This document shows positions 1 through 5,343 of a stretch of DNA of 5,343 bases, piece by piece. Source of the DNA: Bryobacteraceae bacterium (lineage in GTDB: Bacteria; Acidobacteriota; Terriglobia; Bryobacterales; Bryobacteraceae); contig JAICMB010000273.1 in the NCBI GenBank assembly GCA_025929455.1, positions 1 through 5,343 of the forward strand. The letters are read 5' to 3'. Position 1 is the first letter of the stretch, and the number at the start of each line of letters is the position of its first letter. The notes beneath the pieces were generated by a model. It did no database searches, had not been told where the DNA came from, and saw only the letters and a list, made by a program, of their open reading frames with translations. The translations under genes were made by a program, and so were the position numbers.

Positions 1-314
1 AAAGCGGGATCGATATTTCCGCTGAACAAGAGTCAGCCGCGGACCTGCTCGATTCCAACCGCCTGTTCCGGCAGACCGCGAACACCACGGGCGACCACGC
101 GACCGCGAGCGTGTTGGACGATTTGGAGAGAGTGCTGATTGAGATCAGCAACGGCCCGTCGCACTTGACAACGCAACAGGCGGGCGACCTCCGCAGGGAG
201 ATTCGAGACCGCGGACTGATGTTCAAGATCCGCGTGTTCGGCTCGCAAGTGCGGCAGCGCGAGGACCGGCCGCTTCCGCAGGCCGGCGGGCACGCCGAAG
301 GCACAGATTTGTAA
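1..314 (+). CDS. C-terminal end of an uncharacterised, possibly anti-sigma-associated protein (5' truncated)
   Basis: The reading frame is open from base 3 to the TAA at 312-314, giving 103 visible codons with the N-terminus lost off the left edge. The visible part is soluble and mostly helical by eye: an ISAEQESAADLLDSNRLFRQ stretch, then VLDDLERVLIEISNGPS, then a GLMFKIRVFGSQVRQRE strand-like end, and a Gly/Pro-rich tail of about 16 residues. No membrane segment or zinc motif is visible. From memory, ends of this type ('NRLYRQTA...LDELERVLVEIA...LLFKVRV') occur in acidobacterial proteins encoded after an ECF sigma gene and annotated as hypothetical or zf-HC2/anti-sigma-like. That family assignment is recall, not proof. 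The gene lies 35 nt upstream of the next probable start (350), with no room for a separate terminator and promoter, so it is probably in the same operon. A later in-frame TTG or GTG could be a start, but the coding-like frame runs to the window edge. Confidence 0.72.
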   Translation, partial: SGIDISAEQESAADLLDSNRLFRQTANTTGDHATASVLDDLERVLIEISNGPSHLTTQQAGDLRREIRDRGLMFKIRVFGSQVRQREDRPLPQAGGHAEGTDL

Positions 315-332
315 TGCAAGACCGGCCCAAAG

Positions 333-340
333 AAAAAGGA
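333..340 (+). promoter_or_regulatory. Ribosome binding site that fixes the start at 350
   Basis: The purine run AAAAAGGA ends 9 nt before the ATG at 350-352, which is a normal Shine-Dalgarno distance. The ATG at 314, which overlaps the previous stop as TAATG, has no comparable purine run before it. Starting there would put twelve polar and charged residues (MQDRPKEKGKQQ) in front of what otherwise reads as a clean signal peptide. Confidence 0.72.
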
Positions 341-349
341 AAACAACAA

Positions 350-2122
350 ATGCGAAAAAGCATTGGCTTCGTTATTATGGCCGCCGCAACATTGACGGCC
401 TTTGGACAGGACGTGCCGGCGCCGCCGCCCCCACCGATTGCGTCGATTGCGCGCCCCGCGCCGGCGCCGCCGCCTCTGGTACCCGCGGCAACAGCGATGC
501 CGGCACCCCCGCCCACGCCTCCAGTACCCGCGACAACCGCGATTCCCGCACCGCCCGCGCCTCCTCCAGTACCCGCGACGATCGCAATGCAGGCGCCGCC
601 GCCCGCGCCTGCTCCAGTGCCCGCGGCAACCGCGATCCCGCCGCCTCCGCCCGCGCCGCCTGCGCCTCCGCCTGATGACAGCGAACCCGTCGTTGCCCCA
701 CTGCCACCACTGCCGCCGCTACCGCCACTCGATGTGGAACTACCGGACGTAGACACTGCGGCGATTGCAGCGCAAATGGCGGAAATGCAAGCGCACCTCG
801 CGGCAGCGCCGCCGATGCTGGACGTGCGCGAGTTGGAACGCATGGTGCAGCATGCGCAACAGCACATGAAGGACATCGACAGCGCGGCGATAGCGGACCA
901 GGCCGCGAACATGACTGCGCAGGTAGAGAGCCAAATGGCTATGGCGTTCGCACAGGCAGCACCGATGCCGCCCGCGCCTCCCGCGCCGCCCAGTGCGCAC
1001 GACCAGGAACGCCGCGCGCGGGATGCTGCCCGGGATGCTGAGCGCCGCGCTCGCGATGACGAGCGCCGCGCCCGTCACGACGAGCGGCGTTCGCACGACG
1101 ACAGCGACTACGCCACCGGCAAGCACGCGCTGGAATCTCACGATTATGCGAAAGCCGTCGACGTATTCACTCGCGTGGCGGCCGATAAAGGCCCGCACGC
1201 CGACGGTGCGCTCTACTGGCTGGCGTTCGCCCAGACCCGGCAGGGCAAGCGTGCTCAGGCAACGCAGGCCTTGACCGAGCTGCGCCAGCAGTACCCTCAG
1301 AGCCGCTGGCTTGAAGACGCCCGCGCACTGGAAGTGGAAACGCGCACCCAAAGCGGGCAGCCGATTTCGCGCGAGGCCGCCAGTGATGAGGATTTGAAGC
1401 TGCTCGCGCTGAACAGCCTGATCGGCACGGACCCGCAGCGCGTGGTGCCGGTCATCGACAAGATTCTCAAGAGCAACAACACTCCGGCGCTGAAGGAGCG
1501 CGCGCTGTTCGTGCTCGCGCAGAGCCGCTCTCCGCAGGCACGCGAAGTGCTAACGCGCATTGCCAAAGGCGGCGCTAATCCCGACCTGCAGTTGAAAGCG
1601 GTCGAGTATCTCGGCGTCATGAATAAGGACGAGAACCGCCCGATTTTGAACGAAGTCTACCGCACCACGCAGGACCCGCAGATCAAGCGAGCGGTGCTGC
1701 GGAGCTATATGATTTCGCGCGATACCGCCGACCTGTTGAACACCGCGCGATCCGAATCGAACCCGCAATTGCGGCTGGAAGCGATCCGATATCTGGCGAT
1801 CACGGGCGCGGCGCAGGACGTGTACAACATCGCGCGCACGGAAAAGGACCCGCACGTCCGGCTAGAAGAGATCCGTATGCTCGGCATCACAAGTCGGGAC
1901 AAGTCCGGCGAGCTGCTGGCCTCGCTGTATAAGCAAGAGACCGACCCGGCCGCTAAGCGCGAAGTGTTGAACGCGCTCATGATTCAGCAGAACGCGCCGG
2001 CGATCGTCGATATCGCGAAGCATGAAACCAACCCCGAGCTGAAGCGCGATGCGGTGCAGAAGCTGACGATGGTGCACTCCAAAGAGGGCACGGATTATTT
2101 GATGGAGTTGCTGAACAAATGA
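350..2122 (+). CDS. Exported Pro/Ala-rich protein with TPR-like and HEAT repeats
   Basis: A predicted 590-residue envelope protein of unknown specific role, probably a protein-binding scaffold. Order of parts: an RK-led hydrophobic signal (about 1-20, with AFG before Q as a plausible signal peptidase I site and no lipobox Cys); a Pro/Ala-rich segment (22-128) with tandem 15-16-residue units; a helical, Met/Gln-rich stretch (about 129-205); a short Pro run; a very charged Arg/Asp/Glu stretch (217-253) with heptad ERRAR units; a TPR-like helical pair (about 253-330, including HDYAKAVDVF and ALYWLAFAQTRQGKRAQA); then eight HEAT units beginning near 346, 378, 410, 442, 471, 500, 532 and 561. Most units carry an NP or DP at the first turn. 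I saw no cysteine and no catalytic motif. The start at 350 is preferred over 314 because of the RBS and signal peptide. The stop overlaps the next start (ATGA). If the signal is not cleaved, the Pro-rich part could span the periplasm in a TonB-like way, which is inference. Confidence 0.85.
   Translation: MRKSIGFVIMAAATLTAFGQDVPAPPPPPIASIARPAPAPPPLVPAATAMPAPPPTPPVPATTAIPAPPAPPPVPATIAMQAPPPAPAPVPAATAIPPPPPAPPAPPPDDSEPVVAPLPPLPPLPPLDVELPDVDTAAIAAQMAEMQAHLAAAPPMLDVRELERMVQHAQQHMKDIDSAAIADQAANMTAQVESQMAMAFAQAAPMPPAPPAPPSAHDQERRARDAARDAERRARDDERRARHDERRSHDDSDYATGKHALESHDYAKAVDVFTRVAADKGPHADGALYWLAFAQTRQGKRAQATQALTELRQQYPQSRWLEDARALEVETRTQSGQPISREAASDEDLKLLALNSLIGTDPQRVVPVIDKILKSNNTPALKERALFVLAQSRSPQAREVLTRIAKGGANPDLQLKAVEYLGVMNKDENRPILNEVYRTTQDPQIKRAVLRSYMISRDTADLLNTARSESNPQLRLEAIRYLAITGAAQDVYNIARTEKDPHVRLEEIRMLGITSRDKSGELLASLYKQETDPAAKREVLNALMIQQNAPAIVDIAKHETNPELKRDAVQKLTMVHSKEGTDYLMELLNK
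455..637 (+). repeat. Intragenic 45/48-bp tandem repeat coding for Pro/Ala-rich units
   Basis: There are four imperfect in-frame units at 455-499, 500-544, 545-589 and 590-637, followed by a degenerate Pro-rich remnant to about 673. Each encodes a version of PAPPxxPPVPATTAI. The near-identical element GT(A/G)CCCGCG recurs at 479, 524, 569 and 617, so the spacing is 45, 45 and 48. All changes keep the frame. The last unit has one extra residue. Confidence 0.85.
1040..1102 (+). repeat. Three 21-bp units coding for a charged heptad repeat
   Basis: Units at 1040-1060, 1061-1081 and 1082-1102 begin GAGCGCCGCG or GAGCGGCGTT and encode ERRARDD, ERRARHD and ERRSHDD (residues 231-251 of the HEAT protein). 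A looser relative, ERRARDA, begins at 1007. The alternating basic and acidic pattern favours a single charged helix or a coiled-coil linker between the Pro-rich part and the TPR-like part. Confidence 0.75.
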
Positions 2123-2754
2123 GATTCGCGGCTGTGGTTGCGGTGCTCGCGTCCGCTTACGCGCAGCCGCGAATGGAACATGCGCGGATGGAGGCGCGCG
2201 CCGTTGCCGGTGGTCTCGCGAGCACCATGCAGGCGATTCTCGGCGCGCAATCCTCGCCCGCGTGGGTTGGCTACTGGGTCCCGATGGCGGCCGGTGAACA
2301 TGAGATGTGCTGTTACAACGGCAATGGGCGGTGCGGCTGTGCACTCGAAGGCGGGACGGCCGCAGCGAACGCTGGCGGTCCCAGTACGGTTCATCTGGAA
2401 GGCCCGCGCGAACTGGTTGTGCTGTTCCGTATTGCGAACCGCGCGATCGAAAAGACGCGCATCTATTCCGGCGATTGCACGCTCGATGCGGGCGACCTGC
2501 CCGTGATTTGGATGACGGGCGTGCAGCCGGCCGACAGCCTGCGTTATCTTTCGTCGCTAGTGCCGGGCGAGGACCGGCGCAACAACGTAATCGCCGCCAT
2601 GGCCCTGCATGCCGACCCCGGCGCGATTCCCGCCGTGATTCAACTCGTGCGCGCAAATCCAAACGGGCGCGTGCGGAAGCAGGCGCTCTTCTGGCTTGCG
2701 CACAGCAAAGATCCGCGCGGAATGGAATTTATTCAGAGCGTATTAGAACGGTAA
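2119..2754 (+). CDS. Small exported protein with a cysteine cluster and C-terminal HEAT repeats
   Basis: A 211-residue secreted or periplasmic protein of unknown function. Residues 1-15 form a signal peptide ending in AYA before Q16, a good signal peptidase I site. Residues 45-135 form a domain I cannot assign to a named family. It holds WVGYWVP (49-55), a cysteine cluster CCYNGNGRCGC (C64, C65, C72, C74), a predicted strand GPRELVVLFRI (95-105) and YSGDCTLDAGDLP with C120. Residues about 150-211 read as two HEAT units, with ADPGAIPAVIQLV and KQALFWLAHSKDPRGME. From memory, similar proteins with CC and DC-L-DAG elements occur in acidobacteria, annotated only as HEAT-repeat proteins. The start ATG shares bases with the upstream stop (ATGA), and a weak GGAG lies at 2104-2107, so translation is probably coupled to the larger HEAT gene. 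The five cysteines contrast with the cysteine-free upstream partner and, outside the cytoplasm, could form disulfides or bind metal. Confidence 0.83.
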   Translation: MRFAAVVAVLASAYAQPRMEHARMEARAVAGGLASTMQAILGAQSSPAWVGYWVPMAAGEHEMCCYNGNGRCGCALEGGTAAANAGGPSTVHLEGPRELVVLFRIANRAIEKTRIYSGDCTLDAGDLPVIWMTGVQPADSLRYLSSLVPGEDRRNNVIAAMALHADPGAIPAVIQLVRANPNGRVRKQALFWLAHSKDPRGMEFIQSVLER

Positions 2755-2759
2755 GGACC

Positions 2760-2787
2760 AGGGCAGCCAGCATGGACGGGCTGCCCT
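2760..2787. terminator. Hairpin in the convergent gap, probable bidirectional terminator
   Basis: AGGGCAGCC (2760-2768) pairs perfectly with GGCTGCCCT (2779-2787) around a 10-nt loop. It lies 5 bases after the + strand TAA and 5 bases after the - strand TAG. Neither side is followed by a clear U-run, so it is not a textbook intrinsic terminator. Its position between two convergent stops, in a 38-bp gap, is the main argument for a termination or 3'-end stabilising role. Confidence 0.62.
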
Positions 2788-2792
2788 ACGTA

Positions 2793-4154
2793 CTAACTGA
2801 GATCTGTGAGATAGTTCAGCTCGCCAGTGGCATCGCCGAGTTGTGACGTGTTCACGCCGGCGTGGTCGAGCATCGCCAAGAACAGGTTGTTCATCGGCGT
2901 GCCTTTCGGGTACGTCACGTGGCGGCCGGTTCTGAACAGGCCGGCGCCGCCGCCCACGGCCAGCGCGGGCAGATTGAAGTGCGTGTGCTGGTTGCCGTCG
3001 CTCAGGCCGCTGCCGTAAACGATCATCGAATGGTCGAGCAGCGTGCCGTCGCCCTCGGTACTCGCCTTCAATTTTTCCACAAAGTACGCGAACTGCTGCA
3101 TGTGGAAATGATTAATCTGGGCCACCTTCTCGATCCACTCGGGATTGCCGCGGTGATGCGTCAGCGGATGGTGCGCGTCCGGGATGCCGATCTCGCGGTA
3201 GGTGCGCGTGCTGCCCTCTCGCGCGATCATGAACGTCGCGACGCGCGTGGAGTCGGTCTGGAATGCCGTCAGCATCAGGTCGAACATCAGCTTGACGTGC
3301 TCGGAGAATTCGGCCGGAATGCCTTCCGGTTTCTCCATGGTCGGCATGATCTGTTTGTTGTCGTGCTCGGCCTTTTGGATACGCTGCTCGATTTCGCGGA
3401 TCGCGCTCATGTACTCGTCGAGCTTGCGGCGGTCCGATGGGCCTAGCGTTCCGGCGAGTTGCTGTGTCTCTTCGAGTGTCGCGTCAAGGATGCTCGCTTC
3501 GTAGCGGTGCCGCTTGGCGCGCGCGGCGGGGTCTTCATCGCCCGCGCCGAACAGGCGCTCAAACACGGCGCGCGGATTGACCTCCGGCGGATTCGGCGTC
3601 GTCGCGGAGCGCCACGAGATCGTATTGCTGTACGCGCAGCTATAACCGGAATCGCAGTTGCCAACGAGGTGGCCGTCTTCGCACGCGAGTTCGAGGGAAG
3701 GGAAGCGCGTCGAGCTGCCGAGTTTCGCCGCCGCGACTTGATCCGCGGAAATGCCGGCCTGTATGTCGGCGCCCGCGGTCTTTTTCGGATGGACGCCGGT
3801 GAGGAATGTGGAGGCTGCGCGCGCGTGATCGCCCGGTCCGTCGCCCAGCGCGTCGCCGTTGTGCTGCGTAAGCCCGCTCAGAATGAGCAGTTCCTGCTTG
3901 TGCGCGGCGAGCGGCTGCAGCACGCGCGGTAGCTCGAAGTTCGTTCCGATGCCGGTGGGCGTCCAGTCCTTCATAATGATGCCGTTCGGCACGTACACGA
4001 AGGCCATGCGGCAAGGCGATTTCGCGGCGGCGCCGATTCGGGATAACGGCGCGGCGAACGCCGGCTTCATGGCGTCGAGGAACGGCAAGGACAACGACAC
4101 CCCAACTCCGCGCAAGATCGCGCGGCGGGAAAGATGCTTACCCGTAACGAACAT
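2793..4154 (-). CDS. Tat-exported DUF1552 (HXXSHH family) protein
   Basis: A complete 453-residue member of the DUF1552 family (Pfam HXXSHH), of unknown biochemical role and normal length. The N-terminus has a twin-arginine signal: SRRAILR at residues 9-15, a hydrophobic run (VGVSLSLPFLDAM) and an AFA-A cleavage region near 32-35. This predicts folding in the cytoplasm and export by Tat. Family landmarks include FVYVPNGI, LSGLTQHNGDALGDGPGDHARA, CDSGYSCAYSNTISWRS, NPRAVFERLFG, HPLTHH (residues 329-334, codons at 3153-3170), INHFHMQQFAYF, and MIVYGSGLSDGNQHTHFNLP. The namesake motif has Thr where the family name has Ser. The frame can be extended one codon to a GTG at 4157, but ATG at 4154 is preferred: AGGAGG lies 6 nt away, against 3 nt for GTG. 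The ATG overlaps the stop of the DUF1592 gene (TGATG), so the two are almost certainly co-translated. The family usually accompanies DUF1592 proteins. Confidence 0.93.
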   Translation of the reverse strand: MFVTGKHLSRRAILRGVGVSLSLPFLDAMKPAFAAPLSRIGAAAKSPCRMAFVYVPNGIIMKDWTPTGIGTNFELPRVLQPLAAHKQELLILSGLTQHNGDALGDGPGDHARAASTFLTGVHPKKTAGADIQAGISADQVAAAKLGSSTRFPSLELACEDGHLVGNCDSGYSCAYSNTISWRSATTPNPPEVNPRAVFERLFGAGDEDPAARAKRHRYEASILDATLEETQQLAGTLGPSDRRKLDEYMSAIREIEQRIQKAEHDNKQIMPTMEKPEGIPAEFSEHVKLMFDLMLTAFQTDSTRVATFMIAREGSTRTYREIGIPDAHHPLTHHRGNPEWIEKVAQINHFHMQQFAYFVEKLKASTEGDGTLLDHSMIVYGSGLSDGNQHTHFNLPALAVGGGAGLFRTGRHVTYPKGTPMNNLFLAMLDHAGVNTSQLGDATGELNYLTDLS

Positions 4155-5343
4155 CACGAGCCTCCTCTTTTGATTGTATGTACCGCCGGCGCGGCGTTCG
4201 CAACTGCCGCCGGAATAACCTCGGGCCGGCGCATTTCGAACGGCACGCTCTTGACGATCGCCATCACGAGCGCCGAAAAGCGATAACCATGCTGCGCGAC
4301 GTGTTTCGTGATCAGGTTGACCTCAGGCCGGTCGTACGTTTCCAGGCCACGGCCGAGCGCATACGTCATCAGCTTTTCCACCAGCGCGCGGGTGAACTGG
4401 TCCTTATCGGCCAGCAGAATCTGTTTCATCTGCTCGGGTGACGAGAACGATTTTCCGCTGGGCAGCGTGCCGGTAGCATCGATGGGGAATTTGCCGTCCA
4501 TATTGCGCCAGCGGCCGATGCCGTCGTAATTTTCCAGTCCGAACCCGAGCGGATCCATGCGCGAATGGCATGACGCGCAGATCGGATTCGAACGGTGCTT
4601 TTCGAGTTGCTGGCGCATGGTGCCCGTGATGCCGATCTCGGAAGCATCGAGCGCCGGGACGTTGGCCGGCGGCGGCGGGGGCGCGGCGTTCAGCAGATTC
4701 TCGAGGATCCATTTACCGCGAATTACCGGCGACGTGCGCGTGGGATACGAGGACACGGTCAGCACGCTCGCCTGCGTCAGGACGCCGCTGCGCTCGGTGT
4801 TGCCGGTCAGATCGACGCGCCGGAACTCGTCGCCGGTAACGCCGGGAATGCCGTAGAATTTTGCCAGCCGTTCGTTCAAGAACGTGTAATGGCCATCGAG
4901 AAAGTCGAGAATGCTGCGGTCCTGGTGGATGACGTAATTGAAGAACAGCGTCGTTTCTTCTTTCATCGCCGCGCGCAGCTTGTCATTGAACTCGGGAAAT
5001 TTGTCGGGATCGGGCTTGATGCTGTCGAGGTTGCGCAGTTCCAGCCACTGGCCCGCGAAGTTGTCCACGAGCGCTTTCGATTTCGCATCGTCCAGCATGC
5101 GGCGCACCTGAACGCGCAGCACGTTCTCTTTATGCAGGCGGTCCTCGGAAGCAAGCCGGAACAACTGCTCATCCGGCATGCTGCTCCAGAGGAAGTAGGA
5201 GAGGCGCGTGGCCAGCTCGAAATCGTTCAAGCGGTGCGCTGGCTCCTTACCATCCGCATTCGCGCTCTCCACCGGATCGCGCTCGATACGGAAGAGAAAA
5301 CGTGGAGAAACCAGGACCGCGTCGACGCCGATGCGCATCGCTT
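4154..5343 (-). CDS. DUF1592/DUF1588/DUF1585 protein, C-terminal part (5' truncated by window edge)
   Basis: The frame is open from the right edge to the TGA at 4156-4154, about 395 visible codons. Members of this family are typically 700 residues or more, with N-terminal cytochrome-like and DUF1587/DUF1595 parts, which would lie beyond the window. An ATG at 5338 is in frame but falls inside conserved sequence, so it is probably not the start. Numbering from that Met: the end of DUF1595 with VLVSPRFLFRIERDP (8-22); DUF1592 from about 35 to 163 (ELATRLSYFLWSSMPDEQL); DUF1588 from about 176 to 275 (RSGVLTQASVLTVSSYPTRTSP, a Pro run, then CASCH at 254-258 and RMDPLGFGLENYDGIGRWR); DUF1585 from about 290 to 365 (LVEKLMTYALGRGLE, FSALVMAIVKSVPF). 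CASCH (codons 4579-4565) fits the c-type heme motif CxxCH, so covalent heme outside the cytoplasm is predicted but not shown. The family role is unknown. It overlaps the DUF1552 gene as TGATG. Confidence 0.93.
   Translation of the reverse strand, partial: AMRIGVDAVLVSPRFLFRIERDPVESANADGKEPAHRLNDFELATRLSYFLWSSMPDEQLFRLASEDRLHKENVLRVQVRRMLDDAKSKALVDNFAGQWLELRNLDSIKPDPDKFPEFNDKLRAAMKEETTLFFNYVIHQDRSILDFLDGHYTFLNERLAKFYGIPGVTGDEFRRVDLTGNTERSGVLTQASVLTVSSYPTRTSPVIRGKWILENLLNAAPPPPPANVPALDASEIGITGTMRQQLEKHRSNPICASCHSRMDPLGFGLENYDGIGRWRNMDGKFPIDATGTLPSGKSFSSPEQMKQILLADKDQFTRALVEKLMTYALGRGLETYDRPEVNLITKHVAQHGYRFSALVMAIVKSVPFEMRRPEVIPAAVANAAPAVHTIKRGGS
4161..4168 (-). promoter_or_regulatory. Strong ribosome binding site of the DUF1552 gene
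   Basis: Read on the - strand this is AGAGGAGG, with the core AGGAGG at 4166-4161, 6 nt before the ATG at 4154-4152. It lies inside the last codons (Arg-Gly-Gly-Ser) of the DUF1592 gene, so the end of one protein is constrained by the initiation signal of the next. Confidence 0.85.

Noticed and set aside
350..412. Possible lipoprotein signal in the large HEAT protein
   Set aside because: There is no cysteine near the end of the hydrophobic segment. The region reads TAFGQD, which fits signal peptidase I better.
455..673. Regularly spaced repeats that could suggest a CRISPR array
   Set aside because: The units adjoin each other with no unique spacers, are imperfect, keep a reading frame and encode a Pro/Ala-rich tract inside a gene.
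223..912. A 229-residue Gly/Ala-rich open frame on the - strand
   Set aside because: It is the complement of the Pro/Ala-coding repeats. Its low-complexity Gly/Ala composition follows from CCG/GCG codons, and the + strand has the RBS, signal peptide and domains.
1862..2662. A 266-residue Arg-rich open frame on the - strand
   Set aside because: It crosses the junction of two well-supported + strand genes, is rich in Arg, Pro and Ser as expected of a GC shadow, and shows no motif.
2862..3446. A 194-residue + strand open frame opposite the DUF1552 gene
   Set aside because: The - strand encodes clear DUF1552 landmarks throughout. The + frame is rich in Arg, Val and His without recognisable domains.
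3459..3932. A 157-residue + strand open frame opposite the DUF1552 gene
   Set aside because: Same reason as the preceding one: a high-GC shadow with no family resemblance.
5336..5338. ATG at 5338 as the true start of the DUF1592 protein
   Set aside because: Sequence right after it (VLVSPRFLFRIERDP) is internal to the family's DUF1595/DUF1592 region. The frame stays open to the window edge, and the usual N-terminal domains are missing.

Overview
The window looks like GC-rich chromosomal DNA from an acidobacterium of the Bryobacter/Solibacter type. Three things suggest this: a paired DUF1592 (cytochrome-like PSD/PSCyt family) and DUF1552 gene set, secreted HEAT-repeat proteins, and an upstream protein end of a kind I associate with acidobacterial anti-sigma-like genes. 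The DUF pair alone would also fit Planctomycetes or Verrucomicrobia, so the assignment is an inference.

Layout. Two convergent, tightly packed operons meet in a 38-bp gap near position 2755-2792. On the + strand are the 3' end of an unidentified, possibly anti-sigma-related gene (1-314), a large exported Pro/Ala-rich TPR-HEAT protein (350-2122), and a small exported protein with a cysteine cluster and C-terminal HEAT units (2119-2754), joined to the previous gene by an ATGA overlap. On the - strand, read from the right edge, are the C-terminal part of a DUF1592/DUF1588/DUF1585 protein with a CASCH heme-type motif (5343-4154) and a Tat-exported DUF1552 protein (4154-2793), joined by a TGATG overlap behind a strong AGGAGG. 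A perfect 9-bp stem with a 10-nt loop sits in the convergent gap and probably ends transcription from one or both sides.

How the genes may work together. The left operon appears to make envelope proteins: a proline-rich, possibly wall-spanning HEAT scaffold and a smaller partner that shares a recognisably related HEAT unit. If the truncated first gene is an anti-sigma-type regulator, the two may be linked to envelope signalling, but the window does not contain the sigma gene needed to show this. The right operon is the familiar DUF1592-DUF1552 couple, whose members go to the cell exterior or periplasm, probably by different routes. Their biochemical role is not established.

There are no RNA genes, mobile elements, CRISPR arrays or intergenic stretches over 300 bases. 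Most other long open frames are GC-driven shadows of these five genes. Nothing here proves a wholly new system. The least explained item is the cysteine-cluster domain of the 211-residue protein.
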